NCBI GenBank assembly: GCA_033961575.1
Contig: CM066735.1
Span: 30,461,501 to 30,525,500, forward strand
DNA from: Aselliscus stoliczkanus
Lineage: Eukaryota; Chordata; Mammalia; Chiroptera; Hipposideridae
DNA length: 64,000 nt
Reading direction: 5' to 3'
Below are positions 24,998 through 37,800 of this stretch, piece after piece. The notes below the pieces were generated by a model. The model saw only the letters and a program-made list of their open reading frames with translations. It did not search any database and was not told the DNA's origin. The position numbers and the translations under genes were made by a program. The stretch's first letter is position 1, and each line of letters begins with the position of its first letter.

Positions 24998-25990
24998 AAT
25001 CATTGAAAAACCAGTGAGAAAAACTGGAAGATTTTGAGAATTGTGAATGTGCCCTTACATCATGTGGGTGATCTTTGTGGTCGATGGCTTAGATCTAAAA
25101 ACGATGCTTTTTGCTAAAGTAATAATTGTAGAAAAAATAGAACGCTTTTCCTATTGAAATCAACAGAACTGTGCACAAAGATTGAACCTCTCTGGTTTGC
25201 CCTGTGATTCTGGGTGTCAGGATGCAATCCTGGCATTTAGGCCAACCCACATATTGGTAACTTGTCGAAAACAGATTTTTCTTTCCAAGTTTACATATGA
25301 GAGTTTAGTGGGAGTGGGGCTTAGACAAATTTGGTCCAACCTATCCTGATATCATTGCTAGATGGTTTCTTTTTAATGTAGCTTTCATCTTGTGCCTTTT
25401 GGGTTAAAATACCTCCCTATTTAATGCCTATGTCTGGCTTTAGAGCCTGCTGTAACCCAGCACTATCCCACCTTTTCTGCAATTAGATGTATTTCCTCAT
25501 TGTTTCAGATATACAAAGATTCAGTCTTGTGTCTAAATATTTGCTTATATCGTTTAACTTCCTGTTGTATTCACTTTCAGTAAAGTCCTCTGGAGTGTGT
25601 TGTCATCTGCTTACACTAAAAATAGCTTTATAATATATCGTTTTTCATGACCCGCAAATTCCACTCTAATGCTTGTGCGCCCCTTATGAGGATCTTTGAG
25701 GAGGAAATTTCGCTCAGACCTCTCTGCTGCACAGTGTATTTCTTACAGAAATCACTATTTGTAACTAATCCTGTTTCCTTAGTTGTCTTGGCCACTAGGA
25801 AACTTGGAATCACATGCATCTCTTCTTTAATACTGAATAGATTCTTATAGCATGACTTTATTTGTATAACTTTTCCACTGACCTCATGTGATTGCTCTGG
25901 CCTTGGGAAGTGAGCTTGGTCCTCTGCCTATAAAAGTCATTACTCATGTATTTTTTTAAGATGATGCACATTTATCAATCTAACACTTTC
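24998..25990. other. Intergenic DNA without recognised gene
   Basis: AT-rich. No repeat or gene recognised with confidence. Confidence 0.5.
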
Positions 25991-26575
25991 CATGGGTCAG
26001 GAGTCTGGGCACCATGTAGGTAGCTAAATCTTCTGCTCATGTCTCATAGACTTGAAGCCAAGGTGTTGCTGGAAGCCAAGGTGTTGCTGATGCTGCAATT
26101 CTCACCTGAGGCTTGGGGTTCTCTTCCCAGCTCACTGATTATTGGCAGAATTCACTCTTTTGCACCTGAAGGACTGAGATCCTTATTTTCTTGCTGGTTT
26201 TTAGCTGGGCCTTGCTCTCAGTCTCTAGAGGCTGTCCCTGTCAGTTAACAGTTCACAGCATGGCTGTTTGCCTTCTTTCTGGAGGCCACCAGGAACACTT
26301 AATATGCCCTAAGTCCTCCTCATGCTTCAAATGTCTTCAGCTTCCTTCTTCTGCCACCAGCCAGAGAAAATGCTCTGCTTTTAAGGTTTCACCTGATTAG
26401 ACTAGGTCCACCTAGATAATCTACATATTTTAAGGTTAATTAAATTGGGATTGAATTATATCTTTAAATTCTTTTCACAATGGTTGCTAGATTAGAGTTT
26501 GAACAGCTGAGGTGTGAGGGGGAGGATCTTGGGGAGGGTCACCTTTAGAATTCTGCCAATCACAATCTCCATAAC
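25991..26575. repeat. Ancient interspersed repeat, family unresolved
   Basis: CATGGGTCAGGAGTCTGGGC, CTGAGGCTTGGGGTTCTCTT, TTGGCAGAATTCACTCTTTT and CACCTGATTAGACTAGGTCC follow a known old mammalian repeat order. The 18-bp unit GAAGCCAAGGTGTTGCTG is duplicated in tandem at 26053-26088. Confidence 0.55.
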
Positions 26576-26599
26576 ATAGGACTATATATCTGTGAAAAG

Positions 26600-26965
26600 G
26601 AATAGGAGGATCTCAGTATACTGAGATTGCTATGGAGGAATCTCTAAGAATTATTATCCTGAGAAGAGCCAGGTGTAGAATAATATTTACAGTGTATGAC
26701 CTTTTGTATATGAAACAGGTGAAACGGGAAAGACATACATTTTCTAATATTTTCAAAAAGAAATAATGGAAGCATAAATAAAAACTTAACAAATATTGGT
26801 AATTTATAGGGATAGAAAGAAAACAGGAAATGAGGGCAAGTGTGAAGGGTATGTTTTCTGAATGTACCTGTTTTGTGGTTTACACTTAAGAACCATATAA
26901 ATGTTTTTGTAATTACATAAACATTAATTACATAAATGTTTTATGTACGTAAAAGACAAAAATTA
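26600..26965 (+). repeat. Old L1 3' fragment, + orientation
   Basis: AGAGCCAGGTGTAGAATAAT, ACCTTTTGTATATGAAACAG and the distal TGTACCTGTTTTGTGGTTTA follow the L1M 3' UTR order. Confidence 0.6.
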
Positions 26966-27164
26966 AATAAAAATAAGGCAATTTCTAAAAATTGAAAACA
27001 ACCTGGTATCAAGTTTGTGGCGTAACTTCTCAGAGAACAAATATTGAATACGCTTTTAAATAATAGTACTTTGACAGTATTGCTATATATACTTTAAGGA
27101 CAAAAAACTATCCCATTAAGAAACAAAGTGTATTCAGTGTGATGGTTGGGGTTTTTCCCTCCAA

Positions 27165-28030
27165 TTTTTAAAATTGTGGTAAAATATACATAACATTACA
27201 TTTACTATCTTAAACATTTTTAAGTGTACAGCTCAGTACTATCAAGTACATCCATGTTGTTGAGCAATCATCACCACCATCCCTCCTCAGAGTGCTTTTC
27301 ATCTTGCAAAACTGAAACATTATATCCTTTAAACAATAACTCTCCATACCTCTTCCCCCAGCCTCTGATAATCACCATTCTCCTCTCTCTTTATGATTTG
27401 ATTACTCTAAGCACAGCATATAAATGGAATCATACAGTATTCGTCTTTTTTGTGACTGGCTTATTTCATTTAGCCTAGTGTCTTCAAGGTTCATCCATGT
27501 TGTATCATATTGCAGAATTTCCTTAGTTTTTTTTTTTTTAATTTTAAATTTTTATTTTTTAGAGGGCAGTGTCACTGGCCCTCATATATGGGATCCGAAC
27601 CGGCGCCGCTGGCATCCCAAGCCAGCTCTTAACCACTGCGCCACTCGGCTGGCCCGTTACTTTTTAAGGCTGAATAATATCCGTTTGTGTGTAGGTGTGT
27701 TTCACATTTTGCTTATCCATCATCCCTCGATGGTTACTTGGGTTGCTTCCATGTTTTAGCTATTGTGAATAATGCCGTTATGAACGTGGGTATACAAATA
27801 TCACTTCAAGACCTTGCTTTCAATTCTTTTGAGTATATACCCAGAAATGGAATTGCCAGATTATCTGGTAGCTCTATTTTAAATTTTTTGAGGAACTATC
27901 GTACTGTTTTCCAAAGTGACTGTACCAGTTTAACATTCCCACCAACAATACACGAGTTCCAATTACTCCACATCCTCACCAACACTTATTTTCTTTTTGA
28001 TACGTAGTAGCTATTCTAACCGTCATGAGG
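27165..28030 (-). repeat. L1 3'-end fragment, antisense, split by a SINE
   Basis: AAAATATACATAACATTACA, ATCCATGTTGTATCATATTG and, after the SINE, GGCTGAATAATATCCGTTTG, TACCCAGAAATGGAATTGCC and CCAACAATACACGAGTTCCA are hallmark reversed L1M 3' sequence. Confidence 0.85.
27527..27654 (-). mobile_element. Short SINE (family A), antisense, inside the L1
   Basis: T-rich tail, AGAGGGCAGTGTCACTGGCC, CCAAGCCAGCTCTTAACCAC, CTCGGCTGGCCC. It splits the old L1 3' end, so it is younger. Confidence 0.9.
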
Positions 28031-28959
28031 TTTTACTCATGTATTTTTGCAAGTCATTTCAAACCTCTTTTGGATCTAGGTGGAATAAAAAATAGTTTTT
28101 AAAAAAGAATGCTTAATTTGCTTAGTTTTTTGCTCTTCCCCTCCTTCTGTTCTGTATCTAGCCCTCAAATCCAGCTTTTCCACACATTCTTCATTCTTCT
28201 CTCTTTTCTCTGATATCTTGTGTTAATATAATTTTGTACTTTATGATGTAGGACTGCTTGCTAGTGTTTGATGTGTATTTAGTCCTGTTCCATTGTGTAT
28301 TTTTTTAGTAGTAAGGACTATGGGTTTATACTTTTCTGAATCATCTAATGCAATATTATATCAAGGAATGCTTCCTTTTTACAGTATAATTGTAACAAAT
28401 GTTCAACTTCTGGCTTATGAACTATCAGAGTACTCAGCATAGTCTTTAGAATGGCAGGAACCTGTTTTTGTTTGCAGTGGCTGCATTTCTTGAACTATTC
28501 CAGCATTTCTTGAACTATTATACCGTGTTCTTGACAGGCCATCCGCCTCTGCAACACCCTGAGACGAATGGTAACGTCCAGCTAGGGTGCGGCTCATTTC
28601 TACAACTTGGGGAAGGGACAAGTAGGGCAGGTTTTGGTATGAGTCCCATACTTGGGGACCACTTTTGCAACAGGTTAGGACATACCATTTCTAGCCAAAG
28701 ACAAACCCTGGGTGAAAGGCAGACGCTGGAACTCCTATGAGTGCAGAGTTGATCTCTGAACAACGCTGAGGTTAGGGACGCCGAGTCATCTGCCCTCCAC
28801 CCCCTCGCCCCATCCCCCAGCCCTTGCCACCGCTGCTGCCCGTTAAAAATCGGCGTAGAACTGCATATATTGTTGGTTCTACTGTGATCAATTTTGTTTC
28901 GGTTTGATGGGAGCTGTCCTGATTTTAAAAACGGTAAGTCAAGCGTCTTCATCACCCCC
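28031..28959. other. Region upstream of the CBR4 CpG island
   Basis: No recognisable gene. A short direct repeat of TTTCTTGAACTATT occurs at 28487 and 28505. The minus-strand open frame at 28518-29015 shows no family signature. Confidence 0.55.
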
Positions 28960-29092
28960 TGACTCCCAGGCACCCTGGAACGGTTGGTCACCCGAGCTCT
29001 ACTTCTGACTCCCACGTCCCAGGGACTCTGAAGACACGCGTCCGTCCACCAGTGAGCAACGCCGCTCAGGCCTCTGCCCCTCGTGCGTCAGG

Positions 29093-29112
29093 ACTACAAG
29101 TCCCAGCATGCA
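29093..29112 (+). promoter_or_regulatory. ZNF143/Staf binding site (SBS)
   Basis: ACTACAAGTCCCAGCATGC matches the long ZNF143 (Staf) consensus ACTACAANTCCCAGNATGC at every specified base. Such sites usually lie within about 100 bp of a housekeeping transcription start, so CBR4 transcription probably starts close to 29100-29250. Confidence 0.85.
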
Positions 29113-29419
29113 GCGAGGCCTCGCCTCGTCGTGTCCTTGGTGAACGTAGCTCTTCCATGCCGGCGTCCTATTAGGGAGGGACGCTGAAGCCGGTGCGCGC
29201 TGAGGTCGACACGCTAATGCTATGTTTTTCTAGTGCCTCTTCCTTTCCTCCAAAGCCCGTGGGCCGGAGGCATAGTGCGTCCTGTGTCTGTATTCCCGGC
29301 AGTTTGGCTTTTTTTTTTTTTTTTTCTTTTTGGAGCCGCGGTGGTAGAACAGCCTGACTCTGGAAAGGGGCCGCCGCGTGTAGTCCTCTTCCCTCCACGT
29401 GTGTCACCCCCCGTCCCAC

Positions 29420-29561
29420 ATGGACAAAGTCTGTGCTGTGTTTGGAGGCTCCCGTGGCATCGGCAGGGCAGTGGCCCAGCTAGTGGCCCAGAAAGGCTAC
29501 CGTGTGGCCATCGTCGCCAGAAATCTGGAAGTGGCCCACGCCGCGGCCGGTGACCTCGGCG
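29420..29561 (+). CDS. CBR4: CBR4 coding exon 1
   Basis: This exon encodes residues 1-47 plus the first base of codon 48, beginning [15 protein letters not shown]. It carries the glycine-rich NADPH-binding turn. The ATG lies in the CpG island. The donor is GCG|GTAGGT, and the phase (1 nt) matches the acceptor at 31930. A second GT four bases downstream would add four bases and shift the frame, so the upstream donor is chosen. Intron 1 is 2,368 bp. Confidence 0.95.
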
Positions 29562-32500
29562 GTAGGTACCGGCCCGGAGCTGCCCAGCTGTGCGGCTGCC
29601 GTGGGAGCGCCCTAAGTCTCCTGCTTTGTAAAACGAGCGGGGTTGGCCTTTCCCGCGGTGCGGCGGGCACGTCAGCAGCCCCGGGGGCAGGGGCACTCTG
29701 TCCCGAGGGTGGACGGCAGCGTGGGCGGACTGCCTACCGTCGTGGTCCCCGCGGAGCGCCCCCCCTCGCCCCCACTCGGCGCACCTCCGAGGGCTGAACA
29801 CGTGGGGTTTTCTTTGAGACTGAACAGCCTTGTGAGGCCCTGGTAACAAGCACTCACCTCCCCGGGGCCAGTGCTAGCTGTGAAGGAGCTGCTTTGTTGG
29901 GGCGCCTGGAAGGAGAGAACCACACAGCACAGTTCACTTTTTATGTAGGGCCAAGGGCTCACCCGTGGCTGGAGATCTCGGGGTGGGGGGGGGGGCCAAG
30001 GAGGCAGGGCTGGGCAGAAAGGGGATCAGGCAGGAAAGGTGGGCATGTCATGCAGAAAAGGCTCGCTTCAGTTTTGCTGAGGGCGGCCCCAGTGTGGACG
30101 CACAAAACTTTCATAGAAAAGCTTTTTTGAGTACCAGCTAGTTTTAAGATGTACCTGGTTTGCTGTAATACCACCATAAGCACTTAATACGTTACTGAGT
30201 TCTTTTGGTGACTTTTACAAATAGGCAATTGAGATGTGTTCTGCCAGACTATTTTCATTGCGTATAAACCTCAGATGGTTTTGTTTAGTAATAAATTAGT
30301 AACATTTGCATCGTTTTGGAAATTTAAGTCTCTTGATAGTAGGTAGAATAGAATGTTTGCAAGTATTAAGATACTGCTATTTATGTAATTACTACAATGG
30401 AATTACAAAAATAGTAAGTAATGTACTATTAGGGAGTCATGGGGGGAAAAATAGAGGCCTGGGGATGCATCTGGTGTCTGTAACCTATAAAATAACATTA
30501 ATAATTGGTTTATGGTAATTGGTTACATGGGTTGGGAGAATATTAGACGTCCTAAAAGGAAAAAGAAAAACAAAAACAGAAGTTATAGACCAGGGGGAAT
30601 TTCAGTGAAAGCTTCTTGCTGCTCCTAGGCATTGCCATTGTGTTACTTTGACAAAGGGGCAAAAACAGTGGTGGTCCTTATGGGGCTACTCCAAACCCAT
30701 CAGTGTTTGCTGGACTAGATTAAAACTGTTGGTTGAGTTTTCAAGAGTTGATCCAACAACTCTTCAGATGAAAGCCAAGTGTGAGACACAGGATGTTTTA
30801 GCGGCCTTTGATTTCCTTGAATTGTGTCCCATGAGTGATTGGTTTTCACCCAGAAAATGTGACTTTCCAACGACTTGCTGTTTCCAGAGAACAAAGTCTG
30901 GAGGGGTAATTTTGGTGTTAAGTATTAGTCAAGGTCAGGTAGAAAATAAGCAGTTAAAAAAAATCTGCATTTTAGAGTGTTACAGTGGCATATTATTAAA
31001 TAGAGAATGCTTTCTTTGAAGTGTAGTTTTTTTGGTGCTTAAATATTTGAAAACTGAACATTAAAAAAGTAACAGGGCTGGCTGAGTGGCTCAGTTGGTT
31101 AAGAGCTCGCTCAAGATTGTGAGCTGAGCTCTGAGCAACAGCAATTCGATGCCAGCCCAAGCTGAGCTGCTGCTGAGCTGCCAACAGGTGGCAGGATGGC
31201 TCAGCTAAAAAAAAAAAAAAAAAAGTAACAGTTGTTTTTAGGAAAAAAAGTTGTTGTTTTTTTTAATGGTTTATAGGTCTAGCATTTTTCTTTTACAGCT
31301 TCTTGCTTTGTCTCATCTCTCCTAATAGTCTTTTTTTTTTTTTTTTGAGGGCAGTGTCACTGGCCCTCATAAGTGGGCCCTGAACCGGGGCCGCTGGCGT
31401 CCCAAGCCAGTGCTTAACCACTGCGCCACTCGGCCGGCCCTCTCCTAATAGTCTTGAATAATAGTCATCATCACCATCATAATAATATGTGTCATAGTAA
31501 AAAGAAACTGGAGAGTTTATGTTCAGGGCAGGGCCAGGAAACCAATCTGACAAAAACCTAACAAAATTAGACGTAAGTTTCAAAATGGGAATATAAAACC
31601 CAGAAAACTTAAGTAGGTGCAGTCAGTGACAAAGCTATAAATCTTATTAGATGAATTTTACAAACCATTATGAACACAAAAAGGCTCTCCCCCCACTTTT
31701 TGTTGATTAAAAACAAGTTTTACGTTCTGTAGTATTAATTTATTTCTCCTTGTTCCCCACGCGCCCCCATCCCATTTTTATTTGAACTCCATGAGAGCAG
31801 GAACCCAAAACATCTATATCTCTAGGTTGTAGATTACCACAGGCCTAGCTCATATTAGATGCTTAACAAATGTGTATTGAATAATTTTTAAAATTAAGTG
31901 ACAATTTAATTCTAATCTTTGTTGTGTAGGTGGTCATTTGGCATTTAGCTGTGATGTTGCCAAAGAACATGATGTTCAAAATACATTTGAAAAGATGGAG
32001 AAAAATTTAGGTCCTGTTACTTTCTTGGTAAATGCAGCTGGAATTAACAGGTTGGTCACAAATTTAAGTACATTTCTAATATGTCTTTTTTTCCCTCATG
32101 TGTCTTTGATTAGTATGAGTTAATATGTTAATTAACTTGTTTTATTCCTAATTGGAATAAAAACTATTTTAAAATTTTGTCCATATATTCTTGTATATTG
32201 AGATATACAATAATAGTACAGTTTGGTGAATTTTAGCATTGTAATCAATGCCCATATTTAGCTATAGAACTTTTCCAGCATTCCAGAAAGCTCTTTCAGT
32301 TTCTTTCCAATTAACAGCTTTTTATAGGGAACCACTATTCTGACTTTTGTCACCATACATAAATTTTGTCAGTTCATGAACTTAACAATAATGGAATCAT
32401 AGTGGGTATTCTTTTTTCTTTGATGATGAATTTGGGACAGAATATTTAGAATAATTATCAATTTTCTTGTTAAACAAGACTTAAATTAATATGGCAGTTG

Positions 32501-34795
32501 CTGAATTAATTCAAGCTATTGTGGCTATGTAGCGCTACTTTTCACAGTTAGGAATATTTGTCATTCTACCTGACAGGGGATAGGAATGTGGCTTCCAAGT
32601 GGATCCTTTCTGGCTTATCAGTTGTTTTTTTAGTGCTTCTCAAACCAAGTTTAAAAACGGGACTTTCTAGGTATTCTAGCTCAAATATGAAGCTCTTTTT
32701 ATACATTTTTCAGTAAAAATGTTATATATTTCTTGACTTTTTTTAGGGATAGCCTTTTAGTAAGAGCAAAAACTGAAGATATGATATCTCAGCTTCATAC
32801 TAACCTTTTGGGTTCCATGCTGACCTGTAAAGCTGCCATGAAAACTATGATTCAACAACAGAGAGGGTCTATTGTTAATGTAGGTAAGTCTTCACTTTTG
32901 TGAATTTATAATTATCTGATACTACCATAAAAATATTTAATTGACTAAATTGGAATTTATTCATGTGTGAAACTTGGGTGAAATGTGTCATTTTATTAAA
33001 TGTGGAGAAAGGATTTGATTAACTGATTAATGGGTAAAACGGAAATCACAAATTCATATCGTTATAGTGGTCAAATAGGTGTTAAATGAGTTGACAACAC
33101 CAGGTATTGAAAAATGACAGCATAAGCCATGTGATAAATGATAAAAAAGGCCCAGGTGTGTTGTCCAGAGGCCATTTGGAATGGCAGGTGAAACCACTGT
33201 TCAGATCCAGTAGATTGTTGCTACACACAAATGTAGTCCTGGTTTTGCCAGCTATTTTGATTTTTTAAGAGAAATTGAACATCCTGATTTATGTGAAACC
33301 TAGGGTGTGGCATGAACTAGAGCTTCCAAAGATTCCTGTTTGGCCTCTCTTCCATGCCTGTATTTTACTCTGTCCCTCTGCATTTCCTCTGTTACCTCTT
33401 TTCTCTCATGGTGCTTCATGGTTCTCTGCCTTTGTCATTAATTGCATATAATATATACTGTAGATAAATGTTTTAATATTGCACTTGATTATAATATGAA
33501 AAGTGTTTAGAATGTTTTCTAAGCTAAAATTACTTTTTCAAAAATTTTGTGAGGTTCTTGATTAATTTTTCTATTGTAAGTACAGGTCACTGGTGCAGAA
33601 AATTACTTCTCCACTTCCATTTTGCATGGATTTATTTGCATACAGTTGATATTTGAATTATATTCTTTCATATTCATATAAATGAGGCAGCCCAAGAATC
33701 TTTAGTAGGCATTATAAGTTATAATACATCACTAAAATTACAGTTTTATAAAAAATTTATAATCGAAGCTTTGCTTATTTATATTCACACTAGTTCAAAT
33801 TCAGTGAGATTTATCTTCCGATGAAGTGTTTTTTTAGGTGCAAATGAAATCTTCTTTATGTCTGTTATAGAATCATAGAATTAATCAGCCATTATTTGAC
33901 TTTTTGGGGTTTTAATCTTTTCCTACTGGAAACCTTTATAAATACTATAGAACTTTCATCATGTCTGACCTACTCAGAAATGATAGTGGGTTCGTTTCAC
34001 TTAATTGATCAGTTTCAAGCCCCACCTGACCTTTGAGGTTCTATTGTATATAAGCTTCTTTCAGATCCTGTTTTCTATGTATTTGGAGCAGACTTAGAGT
34101 CTTATCAATCAGGTGACAATGGTTAGAATTCTTCGTTTTAGCAGAGGACAGTGTAAAAGGGTTTGTACCCGTTTTGTTTGTTTACTGTAAATTATCTGAA
34201 TATTCAAATAACTCCGTTAACTGGTTTGACTTTGCTTTCATTTTTGTCCCCAGGAAGTATTACTGGCTTAAAAGGCAATGCCGGCCAGTCTGTGTACAGT
34301 GGCAGTAAAGGAGGATTAGTTGGATTTTCACGTGCTCTTGCTAAAGAAGTAGCAAGGAAGAAAGTTAGAGTGAACGTAGTTGTACCAGGTCAGTGAAAAC
34401 TCCTTTTTTCTTTTTAAACATAATTTATGTATATTTATGGCTTTATACAGTAATAACAAAATTGTTCTTGTAACAGTTGGTCTGTAAGTACATCAGCATC
34501 AGCAGGCACTTCTCAGAGAGGATTGGAACAGAAACATAGAATCTGCACTGTTAACTATTAAGTAGCAAAAGGTGGGAGGACATGATATGTCCTGTCAGCA
34601 CTTACCTGGCTATGCCTGGCCACACTGCCAGGCTGTGCACCACCCTCAAAGAGGACGCCAGGCATAAGGCCAGGCTGTTTTGGTTTGTATAAACCACATG
34701 GCATTTTTTACGGAATGACTACTCCCAAACCAAAATCACAGGAGAAACTTCTAATTGAAAAATCAGTTATAAATTAAGAATGTAGGAATTTCAAA

Positions 34796-34846
<51 letters not shown>

Positions 34847-37800
34847 TGGCGGGGGCGTTGGTAACATATATCCAATAGTTGAACAAGACCAAATCGCATA
34901 ACTTTGGAGAACTGTTTCTAGTTTAAGTGTTTTTCTCTTGGATTTTCCATGGACTTAGCTCACAATATTTGCTAGTTAATTTAGACTTCGTCAGTTTGTC
35001 AAAGCAGAGCTTTCCAAATAATGTTTCTATTGCCTAAATATATTCCATAGGTCCTTATTATGGAAACAATACATCTTTGTATTTAAAATGTCTAAGTAGC
35101 TTTACAATACAATATGCTTTTAATGGTACAAGCCATAGGAAATAATCAAACAAGTCTGTGTAGGTGGTATCATTTGCATGTTTCACAAAGCAATCATGTA
35201 TAATAACTTGATATACTAATTACTCCTGAAAGTCGGTATTTGTATAGAAAAAGAATTGCCCGAGGTCACATAATGTGTCTTTTCAAAATAGGCAAGATGC
35301 CTTTCACTGGACTTCATTGTACCCCAGAGAGCGACTGTGGGTTCATGGTAGAATTTCAACACGAAGAGAAATTTGAAGGAAATAAAGATATTTACACAGA
35401 CTCAGGAGGAAGTAACATCTTTTTAAAAGTCACTCTGTGAAGGAGTAAGATTTTAATAGAGGTTCTAGGGGTACCTGCCTCTTTAATGAATGAGCAGAGG
35501 CTCTGAGTATGGTTGTATAATGGTATTGGAGGAGGAAAGTGGGAACAAATGAGAGCACCAGTACTCTGGCACCAACAACTTCTGCTATGTATGCAGGAGG
35601 CACCACGGAGAGGAACTAAGGTTCCTAGAACGAGACGTATTTGGGAGCAGCCAACATTGAGGATGGTTAGAGAGGTGGCTGTTTAATGAATTTTGAAAAT
35701 AGCAGAAGCCACACTGGAAGCTTATAGTAGAGCTGCCCTCCTGTAGGGAGCCCATCAGGGACATGTGTGTTCTTGTTAAACATGTAGGAAAAACCTAACC
35801 AGCAGAGATGCAATTCACCTGTAAGACAAAGCAAGTGTGATCTGGGCTAAAAGAGAAATAGGAACCTTTTCAAGAAGGCAAATGGAACATTTTTGTGCAC
35901 CTGTTTCTTTTATTATGCTGACTTTGGGTTATTCTACATTACTTGAAAATATTGATGGATTGAATGGGACACAAAGCCAATTAACTTGGTCTGTTAGTAA
36001 CTGGTAATTGGAAAATATTAAAACATAATTTATGATCAGAATTATAGTTTAGGTTGGTGAAGACTAAAGAAATTCTTTAATTCTTTTTTTGATTTAGAGA
36101 GAAGGGGGCCATTAATTGGCTTGTTAATTGGTATGCATGGTTTGACACCTGGGTAGACTAGTTCTAAAATGATTGTGCAAAGAATCAAGTAATGAACTGG
36201 TAACTAGAAAAAAATTCCTTTGTATGAAATCTTTAAATTTTGTACTAATTATGGAATAATGTGAGGTGGAAAGGATCTTAGATCATTTATTCCAGTGAGT
36301 TTTACAGTTTAGAAGCCTGGGACCTAGGAGACAGACAGCCTTGCTGAAGGTTACATAGCTAATTTGGCAGGACTGTTACTAAAAGCTCCATCTTTTGATT
36401 TCCAGCTAAGGTAAGCTTAAAAATAATGGCCGCTTAGATTTCTTTTATATTGTTATAAGCTTTTAGGTCTTTCTGCCCTCTTGCTAATATGGTCTGTCTA
36501 ATCTATCTGGAATCTTCCAGTTTTATAACTTTTACCTTTATATTATTTACCTTTTGCCAGGTTACTTGTTGATAAAATTGCCTGGAGTAGTTAAGAGGGT
36601 AATAAAAATGTGCGAAAACTTAAATCTACCATTATCATTCAGTAGTTGGCGTGATAGAAATTTTGGTTAGGTATTTACTCGACTTTTGAACCAAATGAGT
36701 GATTTAATATACCTCTGCCAGTTAGCCCTGGAATCTTTGTCCTAGTTTACTTTAGGTATTTAAGAATTGATTATCTATATAAGGAAAGACTTTTTACTTT
36801 GGGTCATTGGTTGTTTGTAAGAAAGTGTTGGCTGAAGTAGACCTTTACTTACCACCTTTTCATTTCAAGTTACTAATGGCTCCAGGTTGGACCCCAGAGT
36901 TGGCATTGTATTTGACACTGATGTTGAGCCAGCAGGGATCTGGGAATTGTCAAACTGTTGTGGTAGCCATTTTGCTCTATGATGTGCCTTCATCCCAATT
37001 CATTGTTCAGTCACTGAGAGTAGCAAAATTCTAGCATAAAAAACCATGGGCATTTAATAAATGGCTGTGGTTTAGATATCGCACATCCATTTTTTTTTTT
37101 AAAAGGTAATCCAGGGCCGGCCGAGTGGCTCAGTTGGTTAAGAGCTCGCTCAAGAGTGTAAGCTGAGCTCTGAGCAACAGCAGTTCGATGCCCAGCCCGA
37201 GCTGAGTTGCCGCTGAGCTGCCAACAGGTAACAAGATGGCTCAGCTAAAAAAAACAAAAGCAAAACAAAAAAAAGTTAAAAAAAAGTAATCCAAAAGTTT
37301 CACTGTCACCTTGGCACTGCTTTCTGTTTGTATGCTTCATGCAATCTGATTGATTTTAGTGTTAGCCTACTTTGTATGGAGAATACATTATTTGTGGTTT
37401 GGGACTGCACATACTTGTGTCCTTGTCTTTTAGGGATTCCAGTAGTGAGTAATGAAGAGTTAATTCTAGTTAATTTTGATTTAAAAGCTGGATGGTTTAA
37501 GGGTAATGCACGTGTTCTTAACCATAATAAATCATTCAGCAGACTTATTGGAGTGTATCCTATATGCAAGGGCTGTGCTAGGCACCAGAATTACAAAAAT
37601 GAGTAAGATACTTATGCTACAAGTTGCTAAGTACAGTGGGAAAGACAGACATATAAACAAATAATTAGTGCCACGTGATGAATGTAGAGATGTATATATG
37701 ATCTATGGAAGCACTGAAAAATGAATTTTTAATTTTATCAGAGTGAATTAGTTGTCAAGGCAACAGGCTAAATAGTGGGAATCCAGTTTGTATACAAAGG

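Larger units (their letters stand above)
28960..29800. promoter_or_regulatory. CBR4: CpG island and CBR4 promoter region
   Basis: GC content and CpG density rise sharply here compared with the AT-rich surroundings, for example CACGCGTCCGTCC, GCCTCGCCTCGTCG and GGTGCGCGCTGAGGTCGACACG. The CpG-rich block runs from about 450 bp before the ATG through exon 1 into the start of intron 1. No TATA box is obvious, which fits a housekeeping promoter. A 17-nt T run at 29309-29325 lies about 95 bp before the ATG. The exact transcription start cannot be read from sequence. Confidence 0.85.
29562..31929 (+). other. CBR4: CBR4 intron 1
   Basis: The first 250 bases are still CpG-rich. The rest is AT-rich and contains two SINEs (31075-31218 and 31333-31440). 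A short L2-like tail occurs near 31790-31890. The stretch 30600-31020 can be read through without stops on + but shows no recognisable protein and no codon pattern. Confidence 0.85.

Noticed and set aside
28518..29015. 165-codon minus-strand frame upstream of CBR4, possible divergent gene
   Set aside because: No protein family resemblance, no splice or promoter evidence for a minus-strand transcript; a divergent noncoding transcript from the CpG island remains possible but unsupported.
29220..29849. 209-codon minus-strand open frame over CBR4 exon 1
   Set aside because: It lies in a GC-rich CpG island where stop codons are rare, is antisense to a certain exon, includes a K-run from the T tract, and has no domain signature.
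30648..31019. 123-codon open frame in intron 1
   Set aside because: No homology feel and no phase-compatible splice signals; the exon 1 to exon 2 join is exact without it.
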